A DNA stretch of 8,950 nt from Rhodothermales bacterium (lineage in GTDB: Bacteria; Bacteroidota; Rhodothermia; Rhodothermales; VXPQ01): the NCBI GenBank assembly GCA_028283985.1, contig JANQSQ010000529.1, positions 1 through 8,950 of the forward strand. Reading direction: 5' to 3'. Shown here in pieces: positions 1 to 6,043 of this stretch. Position numbers and translations under genes: made by a program. Under the pieces are notes generated by a model that saw only the letters and a list, made by a program, of their open reading frames with translations, had not been told where the DNA came from and made no database searches. Numbering within the stretch: the stretch's first letter is position 1; each line of letters begins with the position of its first letter.

Positions 1-2
1 CG

Positions 3-1205
3 GTGAATGTGGAGATCGACCCGCTGAGGCTGCCGGCGGCGATCGGCGGAGACGGCGCGCTGACCTACAGCCTGTCCCCGATGTTGCCGAGCGGGCTCAC
101 ATTCAGCGCGACCACCCGCCAGATTACAGGCACGCCGACGGCGACGCGCGCGAGGACGACCTATACCTACATGGCGACCGACAGCGATACGGTCAATCCC
201 GATTCGGACGAACTGACCTTCGACATCGGGGTCTTTCCGGCGCTGCCCGGTCTGAGGGTTTCCCCGGTCGACGGTGCTACCGACAAGATTGACGTGTCCT
301 GGAACACGTTCCCTGGCACCTTCCTCTACGATATTTCCTGGAGGACCGAGGACCAGTCCTACGACTATGTCGGCCGCAATAGGATAGCCCTCGAGGACGA
401 GACGACCCACCGGATCGACGACCTGACGCCCAATACCGTGTATGTTGTCCGGGTCTTCGTCCATGATATCGACGACACCTACATTGCCATGTCCGAGGCC
501 TCCGGGACGACCAATGCGCCGACGGGGACGATCACCGACAGCGATTCCGATGGCGGCGGGACAGAAGGAGGTGACACCGGTGGCGACACAGAAGGAGGCG
601 CCATTGCGCCTACGGCGCCTCAATTCTTCCGGGCAATCGCAAGAAATGGGTCTGTCCTGCTTTCCTGGCAGGATGCAGATGACCAGGGCGGTCCCGCTAT
701 CTCGCATTACGCCTATCGGTACAGGGCGGGCAACGAACCGTTCGGCCCTTGGCATGACATTCCGGAAACCGCTCCGGGCGAAGCGAATGCGAACGGCTAC
801 ACAATTCCGGATACGCTGGCAGGCGGCATGCTGTACATTTTCCGGCTTCGGGCGGTGAACGAGGAAGGAACGCATGGCGACTTTGCACTGGCTGCCGTGT
901 TCCTGCTTTCTTCAACGAGTACAGAAGATACCGAACTGCCTGACGAGGTTATGCTCTTGGCCAACTGGCCTAATCCCTTCACCGCCCTGACCCGCATACA
1001 GTATGTTCTGCCTTCGCCGGTTCACATGCGCCTTGCGGTATACGACATGCAGGGCCGTCAGGTGCGTATCCTTGAAAACGGAATGCGCGCCGCCGGGAAG
1101 CATACCACCGTGCTTGATGCAGCCAACCTTCCCCCCGGCGTGTATGCCTACCGGTTAGAAACTCCGGAAAGGATCCTTTCGAAAGTTATGGCGCTTGTGA
1201 AGTAA
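3..1205 (+). CDS. Secreted multidomain protein with Ig-like and fibronectin III domains and a C-terminal type IX secretion sorting domain (5' truncated)
   Basis: The reading frame is open to the left window edge, so only the C-terminal 400 residues are visible and the true start lies outside; the GTG at position 3 should not be taken as the start. In order I see: an Ig-like module of the 'putative Ig' type at residues 1-77 (YSLSPMLPSGLTFSATTRQI followed by TGTP, the hallmark of that family); a fibronectin III-like module at about 80-173 (WRTEDQSYDYV, LTPNTVYVVRV); a Gly/Thr/Asp/Glu linker at about 175-202 made of short repeats (GGDTGGDTEGG); a second fibronectin III module at about 203-305; and a terminal domain at about 315-400 with the motifs NWPNPF, VYDMQGRQV and LPPGVYAYRL. 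That last domain is the Por/type IX sorting domain, which in Bacteroidota carries proteins across the outer membrane and is removed at the surface. The visible part has only adhesion-type modules; any catalytic domain would be upstream. The stop is TAA. Confidence 0.9.
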   Translation: MNVEIDPLRLPAAIGGDGALTYSLSPMLPSGLTFSATTRQITGTPTATRARTTYTYMATDSDTVNPDSDELTFDIGVFPALPGLRVSPVDGATDKIDVSWNTFPGTFLYDISWRTEDQSYDYVGRNRIALEDETTHRIDDLTPNTVYVVRVFVHDIDDTYIAMSEASGTTNAPTGTITDSDSDGGGTEGGDTGGDTEGGAIAPTAPQFFRAIARNGSVLLSWQDADDQGGPAISHYAYRYRAGNEPFGPWHDIPETAPGEANANGYTIPDTLAGGMLYIFRLRAVNEEGTHGDFALAAVFLLSSTSTEDTELPDEVMLLANWPNPFTALTRIQYVLPSPVHMRLAVYDMQGRQVRILENGMRAAGKHTTVLDAANLPPGVYAYRLETPERILSKVMALVK

Positions 1206-1221
1206 GAAGTAAGGCGGTTTT

Positions 1222-1353
1222 TCAGGTCTGCGAGATAGATCGGCGAAGCGCGTTGGCCAGGAGTCGCTCGGCTTTTTCGGCGTTGCCCAGTTGCTGGTGC
1301 GCCAGCCCGGCCTTGTGCTGCATGCGGGCGTTCAAGGCGTCAAGCGCCACCGC
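1222..1353 (-). pseudogene. Remnant: C-terminal tail of a TPR-like protein
   Basis: Read on the minus strand this stretch gives 43 residues ending in a stop at 1222-1224. It contains AGLAHQQLGNAEKAERLLAN, which has the spacing of a tetratricopeptide helix pair (A-G-L-A-x-x-x-L-G-x-x-x-x-A). No plausible start lies upstream: the frame meets a stop near 1384. The neighbouring frame just upstream reads FHDPQRLYAGG, so a frameshift near the G-rich run at 1354-1367 is possible. It converges on the sorting-domain gene and ends 17 nt from it. I read it as the decayed tail of a gene whose body has been lost. The match is short, so the family call is tentative. Confidence 0.35.
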
Positions 1354-1429
1354 CCGCCCCCCGCATAGAGCCGCTGGGGGTCATGAAATGCAACGAGATC
1401 CGCTAAACCGTATGATTGGCGGGATGTTT

Positions 1430-1825
1430 TCACGACCACATTGCGTCGACCGGGACCGCCCACAAGTTGCTATCGAAAGGCGCAATTCGATTGCCTCGAT
1501 AAAGAACTATTCCACAGACAAAATCATCCTGCGTTTGCTGCCGCAATATTTTTAATCCTTTGAAGTGGTTTTCCGTTACGGCGTCCCGGTTTTTAACCTC
1601 GATGGCCGCCAGTTTTCCATTCGGACTTTCCAGTACGAAGTCCACTTTTTTCCCATCGCTTGTTCTGAAGTGATGCAACTCCGCGATACCTCCCGCCGCA
1701 GATAGTTGCTTGACAAGTTCCGTAGCGACGAAGTTTTCCAGAACTTGTCCGAACCTGTGCGGATCGTGGATTTCAGACTGCGCTCGATCATCGCGTTCGC
1801 GACTCGTTGCGTGTGTCGTGTGCAA
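1430..1825 (-). pseudogene. 5'-truncated DUF4143 (C-terminal domain of an AAA-family ATPase)
   Basis: The 131-codon frame matches the last part of the widespread ATPase/DUF4143 proteins, which are normally around 370-450 residues. Residues about 24-41 (RFGQVLENFVATELVKQL) are the typical entry to the last conserved block. A PD-(D/E)xK-like core follows: D62 (KKVDFVLE) with E76 and K78 (AAIEVKN). Then come FKGLKIL and GIVLYRG, and a natural C-terminus VPVDAMWS. The whole N-terminal P-loop ATPase domain is missing, and the first ~18 codons do not look like the family. The break lies just before the inverted-repeat element at 1832, so that element, or the event that brought it, may have caused the truncation. 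Such ATPases are often found in accessory DNA; a role for this fragment is unlikely. Confidence 0.8.
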
Positions 1826-1831
1826 ATATGA

Positions 1832-1923
1832 AGGATAGTCTGATCAAAACCGCTTCGATCAGCGCTCCTTGCCGGCGGGCCTCTCTCAGCCTCCGGACTT
1901 CGCAGATTTAATCAGACTATCCT
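1832..1923. mobile_element. 92-bp element with 13-bp perfect terminal inverted repeats (MITE-like)
   Basis: The left end AGGATAGTCTGAT (1832-1844) is the exact reverse complement of the right end ATCAGACTATCCT (1911-1923). After one mismatch, three more A/T pairs continue the stem inward. The 66-bp interior is G+C-rich and has no coding capacity, while the sequence just outside on the right is strongly A+T-rich. Small non-coding elements with terminal inverted repeats are usually miniature transposons mobilised in trans. A long hairpin acting as a bidirectional terminator is the main alternative, but the 66-nt interior is large for that. I see no convincing target-site duplication, although GTGCAA occurs on both sides at 1819-1824 and 1928-1933. 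It sits 6 bp from the truncated end of the DUF4143 remnant. Confidence 0.55.
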
Positions 1924-2253
1924 AAAGGTGCAATTTATATTTTATAAAAGTAAAATTTATTTTTGCAAGATTTTGGGATGTGACAGGGTGGTTCGGGGCG
2001 CCTCGACCATAATCTCGTCATCCTTGGCGCCTCCCACATTCATGGCCTGATAGACTGGACGTTCGATGTGTCCGGAGGCGGCCACCATTCCGCCACACAT
2101 CTCGAATGGGCATTGACCATCGAGATGGAGGAGATGCGGGAAGGGAGGCGGAAGGGGGATAGAAAACCTGTCCAATCAAACCGGACCATCTCTGGTCGAT
2201 GAGGTGGAGCGTCAGACCGGAATCAAGAGGCAGTGACTTGAAAAGCAGCCCGC
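1924..2253. other. Gene-free stretch with an A+T-rich tract
   Basis: The first ~50 bases (1930-1972) are almost entirely A and T, then composition returns to G+C-rich. A 72-codon frame on the minus strand (1957-2175) is open but resembles nothing I know and has no clear ribosome site. A plus-strand frame through 2030-2200 (containing GLIDWTFDVSGGGHHSATHL) is equally anonymous. The stretch could be decayed mobile-element DNA. The only structure I can support in it is the 18-bp repeat at 2162-2179. Confidence 0.5.
2162..2179 (+). repeat. 18-bp direct repeat, left copy
   Basis: GAAAACCTGTCCAATCAA occurs here and again, identically and in the same orientation, at 6147-6164. Similarity continues weakly to the right: both copies are followed within 16 nt by CTCTG. 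The two copies lie just outside the two cassettes and so bracket the island. They could be recombination or insertion-element ends, or the scar of a larger element. No integrase or transposase is present in the window. Confidence 0.6.
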
Positions 2254-2266
2254 CTTGTCAAGAGTT

Positions 2267-2312
2267 GACTATAAAATCCAATTCGTGTGGACTATAACTC
2301 CTAATTCGAAAT
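2267..2312 (+). promoter_or_regulatory. Tandem 23-bp repeat upstream of the promoter (putative operator)
   Basis: Two adjacent 23-bp units (2267-2289 and 2290-2312) share the pattern GACTATAA-n5-AATTCG-n4. The same pattern is kept at 5480-5525 in the second cassette. A third GACTATAA falls on the -10 region (2341-2348). The 23-bp period is close to two helical turns, as expected for a protein binding side by side on one DNA face. The nearby palindromes TTCGAA and GCATGC end against the -35 box. A regulator is inferred; none is encoded in the window. Confidence 0.5.
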
Positions 2313-2319
2313 GCATGCC

Positions 2320-2349
2320 TTGACATCACAATAGCGAAGGGACTATAAT
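2320..2349 (+). promoter_or_regulatory. Promoter of small exported protein 1 (TTGACA-18-TATAAT)
   Basis: A perfect -35 hexamer TTGACA (2320-2325) and a perfect -10 TATAAT (2344-2349) are separated by 18 bp. The arrangement is repeated at the same place in the other cassette. Transcription should start near 2356 and leave a leader of about 78 nt. It is notable because the main sigma factor of Bacteroidota usually prefers a different consensus (TTTG near -33 and TAnnTTTG near -7). Confidence 0.65.
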
Positions 2350-2433
2350 CGCTTCCGGTTCACGGAAGGCGTATACCTCATTTCGTGGACGCTTCACTGT
2401 ACATTCGCACTCAACTTACACGGTGGTTTCGTT

Positions 2434-2751
2434 ATGAAAAAATCTTTGCTTACCCTTGGCTTCGCACTTATCGGTTTTCTGGCGATTGCGCCTGTAACTA
2501 CGCATCAGGCTCGCGCAAACGTTGTTCCTGTGCCGGCTACGTCTCCATTTGTTCCAACTTCTACTGCATCCATTGGGGCTCCCCCAGTTAGCTTCGAAGT
2601 AGATGCTTCCGCTCTGCAATCCGGATGGTTGAGGAGATTTGTGGCTTGGGTTAGTCGCAATACTTGTCGGGTTACCGTCTGGCTCAATGGTGAACAACAA
2701 GGAGAGCAAACATTGAGCTGGGATGATTGTAATCGGATTAGAGCTTCATAG
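2434..2751 (+). CDS. Small exported two-cysteine protein, paralogue 1 (candidate precursor of a modified peptide)
   Basis: This 105-residue protein is not a family I can name. It starts with a clear Sec-type signal sequence: KK, a hydrophobic stretch at residues 5-21, and a likely cleavage after A28 in QARA/N, leaving 77 mature residues. Residues 30-57 are rich in Ser, Thr and Pro (VPVPATSPFVP, then ASIGAPPVS), a composition typical of O-glycosylated segments. An aromatic/basic patch follows (WLRRFVAW, 65-72). The two cysteines are C78 and C99, and the end is CNRIRAS. The paralogue at 5647 keeps the signal, the Ser/Thr/Pro segment, RRFV, the CRV cysteine and the CN..RAS end, but differs in between. 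The ATG at 2434 is supported by the signal sequence, by paralogue alignment, and by GGTGG seven bases upstream. It has its own promoter and terminator. Possible roles are a substrate of the glycosyltransferase-like protein, or simply a secreted effector or bacteriocin-like protein. Confidence 0.8.
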   Translation: MKKSLLTLGFALIGFLAIAPVTTHQARANVVPVPATSPFVPTSTASIGAPPVSFEVDASALQSGWLRRFVAWVSRNTCRVTVWLNGEQQGEQTLSWDDCNRIRAS

Positions 2752-2774
2752 TATGAATATTCTTCATACATAAG

Positions 2775-2820
2775 AAACAAGGGGTACTCAAAAAATAAAT
2801 TTTTGTTGTACCCCTTGTTT
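2775..2820 (+). terminator. Intrinsic terminator of small exported protein 1
   Basis: A 13-bp perfect stem (AAACAAGGGGTAC at 2775-2787 against GTACCCCTTGTTT at 2808-2820) closes an A/T-rich 20-nt loop and runs into a T-rich tract. It lies 24 nt after the stop codon. Since it is followed by a separate gene, the downstream pair at 2988-5412 probably has its own promoter within 2843-2987, which I could not identify. Confidence 0.85.
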
Positions 2821-2987
2821 TTGCTATTCTCTTCCTAATCATTACTGCCTGATGCCAAGATAGTTTCTCTAAGAAGGTATTGAGAAGATCGGTAATCGGG
2901 CATACTCCAGAGCCTAGCGGGAACCAACAGTTAAAACGGAAGTATGTATCCTGTCCTTGATTCAAATCACTTAAACGCTCAAACGCC

Positions 2988-3647
2988 ATGAAAATATCGA
3001 AATCCATATATATACTTTTTTTATTCATCTTGCCAAATTTTACAGCATACGGTCAGATAGAGGATATCTATCAGAAAGGGCGTACCGAATGGATTAGAGC
3101 ATTAGAACTTGCAATCGAGGAAGCACAGCTAAAGATTGAGGCAAATAATTTATGGATCGCCGCAAGTAATGATGGAAAAGAGATTAAAGATTTAGAGAAA
3201 AATAACGAAATACAAAAAGAACAAATAGATGCTGTATATGGAAGAATAAAACGTTGGGAAGCAAGGAAAACAAGCGATAATATCATTATAAGAAAAAGTA
3301 AGGCGAGAGGATTTAAATTTTTTGGTAATACAGCTGGAATGAGTGCAATTGATTCTGAAAAATTCATTGCTATTTACCAGGAGAAGGAAAGAACAGCAAG
3401 AAAGAGGGCATCAGAAGATAATGAAAATGAAGAAGCATGGCTTAAGACAGCAGAAAAATGGCGAGAGGTAGTGAATAAGGTAAATGAAGTAATGTACGCA
3501 TCAGATATGACAACACAATATTTCTTTTTGGGCGCGGAAATGATAAAACCCGGAATAGTGATAGGAAAGGATCAGGAAGCAAAAACGGAAATGGAAAAAT
3601 TTAAAGTACAGGTGCTTCGTGAATTAGATGAAAGCGGATCGTTTTAA
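2988..3647 (+). CDS. Exported helical protein of unknown function
   Basis: This 219-residue protein begins MKISKSIYILFLFILPNFTA, a signal peptide with likely cleavage near AYG/Q22-23. The mature part is highly charged and almost entirely helical by composition, with Glu/Lys-rich heptad-like stretches at about 40-95 and 125-170 that suggest coiled coils. It has no cysteine and no recognised catalytic motif. Its codons are far richer in A and T than those of the flanking chromosomal genes and also of its operon partner, which points to recent transfer. Its last 20 nt overlap the start of the next gene in another frame, which suggests translational coupling and a shared role. It could be a periplasmic partner, chaperone or immunity protein for the small exported proteins, but nothing in the sequence decides this. 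I do not recognise a family. Confidence 0.8.
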   Translation: MKISKSIYILFLFILPNFTAYGQIEDIYQKGRTEWIRALELAIEEAQLKIEANNLWIAASNDGKEIKDLEKNNEIQKEQIDAVYGRIKRWEARKTSDNIIIRKSKARGFKFFGNTAGMSAIDSEKFIAIYQEKERTARKRASEDNENEEAWLKTAEKWREVVNKVNEVMYASDMTTQYFFLGAEMIKPGIVIGKDQEAKTEMEKFKVQVLRELDESGSF

Positions 3648-5412
3648 GTTACTACATACCAGAGTCGACAGCCTTGCGCCCGGTGTAGGACTGATAAGAT
3701 CAAGTCGCGGGGGCTGTGTATGCACATTGCCCTTGCACACTGTACGGTTGCTGCAGAGCTTGAAGGGTTTTGCTCCCTTGAGAGAGCATGTTCAAAGTAT
3801 GTCGCGAGCAGTGGGCGCGAACAATCCAGGAGAGGAAGGGACATGGCTGAATCTTCTCAGCGACCTTGCAAAGGAAGGTTTCCTGCAATCGGAGGATAAT
3901 GTGCGCCAACAAATCGTGAGAATAGCACGAAGTCCAAAAGGGCTTGAAACCGAACGAACCGCTATCCAGCGCATAGGGATACCTACAGCGAACCGGCCGG
4001 ATTGCCTGAAGAGAGCAATAGAAACATTCTCCGAACGAGCACGGCGACATGAGCGTGAAGTAGGGTTCGTTGTGATGGACGATTCCAGGGACGAAGCCGC
4101 CAGAGTAAGAAACGTTGAAGTCGTCCAGATATTGAGAGAGAAGGCAAACATCGACATTAAGTATGTTGATCGACAAATGAGGAAGGCCCAAGCACTGGAG
4201 ATTACCCAAAAAAGCGGAATTCCCGCAGAGGTGGTACGATTTGCTTTGTTCGGTCCAGAGGGAGCTACGGACACATACGGCGCTCCCAGAAACGCCCTGT
4301 TGCTCGAAACCGCCGGGGAAGCACACATCCAGACAGATGACGACACGACTGCAGAGATGCTCGAAGCGCCTTGCGCGGACAATGGATTAGCGCTCAGCGG
4401 GAAGCATCAGGGAGAGGATTGCATAATGTTCAAGGATCATCGAGAAATCGTCGAGACGTTCTGCACGGCGGACGTGGATCCCCTTGCCGTCCACGAGCGC
4501 TTGCTTGGCAAACATCCCTCCGGTGTAATCGGGGAGTTCCTCGACATGAAAGCGCCAGTGAACATTGACGAGACTGAAGAGTCTGTCCTGGACGCAATCG
4601 CTCGCTCGGATGCGAGAGTTGCAATATCGTTCACGGGGGCTGCTGGAGATGCCGGTATGGCAGAGTTCTATCACCGGTTATTTCCCGGCGACAGCGAATA
4701 CGAGCAACTTATTCGGAATGCCTCGAAGTACGACAGGTTGCTACGATCAAGACATGTATTGCGAATCGCCCCCAGATACGTAATCAACAATGGCCCATCC
4801 TGCGTGAGCATGAGCATTGGCCTCGACAATCGAAGCCTTCTGCCGCCATTCATGCCTTGCGGCAGGAGCGAAGACACCATATTCGGTACGCTTCTGAAGA
4901 CATGCTTTCCCGCGGCGTTAAAGGGTTATGTGCCGAGATATGCTATCCAGCACAAACCGGCAGTATTGAGGGGGCCTTATCGGGGGGCGCCGGAATTTCC
5001 GAGGCCGACGGGCAATCAATTGCTGGTGTATTCGATAAGGCAATTCGCTAGGCAACCGATTGGGGAAGGAGCAAGCGCCCTGCGAATGATCGGCACGATG
5101 CTGATGAACCTCGGAGAGATGAAACAGAGCCATTTTCTGGAACACACAACCACTATGGTATCGGAAATAGTGCGAGGACACGTATATCAGGGTACGAAGG
5201 CGTTGAATGAAGATGAGAGTGCCCCGGATCAATGGGGAGAGGACATGCTTGGATATATTGACTCTGCCCTTGAAGCCGTAGAAGAACCTGGTTTTGGAGT
5301 ACCGTCCGATTTACCTGGAAGCATATCGGAGCGTCTTGATAACTTCCAAAAAAGGACCTCACAATTTGGGAAATTACTCTGGTATTGGCCAGAGATGATG
5401 GGCGTGTTCTGA
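3628..5412 (+). CDS. GT-A glycosyltransferase-like protein with N-terminal PqqD-like (RiPP recognition-type) domain
   Basis: The 594-residue protein is cytosolic, with no signal or membrane segment. Residues about 14-90 look like a PqqD-type winged-helix domain: LAPGVGLIRSSRGG, then LPLHTVRLLQSLKGFAPLRE and LLSDLAKEGFL. Domains of this kind bind leader sequences of peptide substrates. From residue 115 a GT-A fold is suggested by IGIPTANRP (115-123), MDDS (150-153), YGAPRNALLLETAG (217-230) and the acidic metal-binding motif TDDDT (236-240). A later block, CGRSEDTIFG (411-420), with H442 in AIQHKP, resembles the acceptor-side acidic motif of such enzymes. The pattern gives the enzyme class; donor and acceptor are unknown. 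The ATG at 3628 overlaps the upstream stop by 20 nt and is the first methionine before the PqqD-like region. It lies between two copies of a small-protein cassette, its likeliest substrates. The alternative is a sugar transferase acting on another acceptor. The GT call is moderately sure, the PqqD-like call less so. Confidence 0.7.
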   Translation: MKADRFKLLHTRVDSLAPGVGLIRSSRGGCVCTLPLHTVRLLQSLKGFAPLREHVQSMSRAVGANNPGEEGTWLNLLSDLAKEGFLQSEDNVRQQIVRIARSPKGLETERTAIQRIGIPTANRPDCLKRAIETFSERARRHEREVGFVVMDDSRDEAARVRNVEVVQILREKANIDIKYVDRQMRKAQALEITQKSGIPAEVVRFALFGPEGATDTYGAPRNALLLETAGEAHIQTDDDTTAEMLEAPCADNGLALSGKHQGEDCIMFKDHREIVETFCTADVDPLAVHERLLGKHPSGVIGEFLDMKAPVNIDETEESVLDAIARSDARVAISFTGAAGDAGMAEFYHRLFPGDSEYEQLIRNASKYDRLLRSRHVLRIAPRYVINNGPSCVSMSIGLDNRSLLPPFMPCGRSEDTIFGTLLKTCFPAALKGYVPRYAIQHKPAVLRGPYRGAPEFPRPTGNQLLVYSIRQFARQPIGEGASALRMIGTMLMNLGEMKQSHFLEHTTTMVSEIVRGHVYQGTKALNEDESAPDQWGEDMLGYIDSALEAVEEPGFGVPSDLPGSISERLDNFQKRTSQFGKLLWYWPEMMGVF

Positions 5413-5479
5413 AACTGTGTAAGTGGTCATACGTACGCGGCTTGCTGGACATACTCTTAATTCCTTCTTGTCAAGAGTT

Positions 5480-5525
5480 GTCTATAAGGCCCAATTCGTG
5501 TGGACTATAACTCCCAATTCGAAAT
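5480..5525 (+). promoter_or_regulatory. Tandem 23-bp repeat upstream of the second promoter (putative operator)
   Basis: Units 5480-5502 and 5503-5525 repeat the GACTATAA-n5-AATTCG pattern of copy 1. The first unit is slightly changed (GTCTATAA) and the second is intact. Retention of both AATTCG half-sites at 23-bp spacing in both cassettes supports a binding site. Confidence 0.5.
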
Positions 5526-5532
5526 GCATGCC

Positions 5533-5562
5533 TTGACATCACAATAGCCAAGGGGTTATAAT
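5533..5562 (+). promoter_or_regulatory. Promoter of small exported protein 2 (TTGACA-18-TATAAT)
   Basis: TTGACA (5533-5538) and TATAAT (5557-5562) are separated by 18 bp, as in copy 1. The bases just before the -10 differ (GGT in place of GAC), so the hexamer itself has been kept while its flank changed. The leader to the ATG at 5647 is again about 78 nt. Confidence 0.65.
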
Positions 5563-5646
5563 CGCTTGCGGTTCACGGAAGGCATATGCATAATTTCGTG
5601 GACGCCTCACTGTACATTCGCACTCAACTTACACGGTGGTTCCGTT

Positions 5647-5976
5647 ATGAAAGGCTTTTTGCTTACCCTCGGCTTCGCGCTTATCGGTTTTCTGGCGCTT
5701 ACACCTGTAACCGCTAATCAGGCCCGCGCAAACGCGGTTCCTGTGCCGGTTACGTCTCCATTCGTTCCAATTTCTTCTGCATCGATTGGGGCTCCTCCAG
5801 TTAGCCTCGAAGTAGACGTTTTATCTCTACAACCTAGCTGGTTCAGGAGATTTGTTCACTGGATTTGGCGTAGTGCATGCAGGGTTTATGTTAATATACA
5901 ATTTGAGGGGGAGGATGTTGATGAAGATACTTATGCCCTAGCGTATGCGGAGTGCAATGGCCTTAGGGCTTCATAG
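5647..5976 (+). CDS. Small exported two-cysteine protein, paralogue 2 (candidate precursor of a modified peptide)
   Basis: This 109-residue protein is the paralogue of the one at 2434. The signal sequence (hydrophobic residues 4-19, likely cleavage after QARA28) and the Ser/Thr/Pro-rich segment (VPVPVTSPFVP, then ASIGAPPVS) are almost unchanged. W65, RRFV (67-70), W72, C78 in CRV and the terminal CN(G)LRAS with C103 are also kept. Between C78 and C103 the sequence is quite different and strongly acidic (EGEDVDEDTY), where paralogue 1 is polar and Gln-rich. The frame is open further upstream to 5566 through a TTG, but the leader there is not coding in copy 1, and the ATG at 5647 aligns with the copy-1 start and gives the signal peptide. 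It sits 234 nt after the glycosyltransferase-like gene, with its own promoter and terminator. Confidence 0.8.
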   Translation: MKGFLLTLGFALIGFLALTPVTANQARANAVPVPVTSPFVPISSASIGAPPVSLEVDVLSLQPSWFRRFVHWIWRSACRVYVNIQFEGEDVDEDTYALAYAECNGLRAS

Positions 5977-6000
5977 CCATGAACATTCTTCATACATAGG

Positions 6001-6043
6001 AAACAGGGGGTATTCAAAAATAAGTTTTGGGTACCCCTTGTTT
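6001..6043 (+). terminator. Intrinsic terminator of small exported protein 2
   Basis: AAACAGGGGGTA (6001-6012) pairs with TACCCCTTGTTT (6032-6043) as a 12-bp stem that includes one G-U pair where copy 1 has A-U. A T-rich tract follows. The loop differs from copy 1 while pairing is preserved. Confidence 0.8.

Larger units (their letters stand above)
2254..2842 (+). repeat. Duplicated ~590-bp cassette, copy 1
   Basis: From CTTGTCAAGAGTTG at 2254 to CTTCCTAATCAT at 2842 this stretch aligns along its length with 5467-6066. Conservation is very high over the upstream region, leader, signal peptide and first third of the mature protein. It is weak over the C-terminal codons (about 2610-2735) and returns at the final codons and the terminator. 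The unit contains everything needed for independent expression: putative operator, promoter, leader, gene and terminator. Being in direct orientation, the two copies could recombine and delete the two genes between them. Confidence 0.9.

Noticed and set aside
1253..1555. 100-codon plus-strand frame
   Set aside because: It runs antisense through the TPR-like tail and the 3' end of the DUF4143 remnant, both of which show family-like sequence on the other strand.
1957..2175. 72-codon frame on the minus strand
   Set aside because: No recognisable motif, no ribosome site, and it crosses the A+T-rich tract and the 18-bp repeat; there is not enough to call a gene.
3700..4382. Long minus-strand frames of about 200 codons inside the glycosyltransferase-like gene
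   Set aside because: They are shadows of the plus-strand gene: they lack motifs and have erratic, Ser/Cys-rich composition, while the plus frame carries coherent motifs.
5566..5646. A longer N-terminus for small exported protein 2 starting at a TTG
   Set aside because: It would begin 4 bases after the -10 box and bury the signal sequence. The matching region in copy 1 has non-synonymous changes in this frame and no start codon, and the ATG at 5647 aligns with the copy-1 start.
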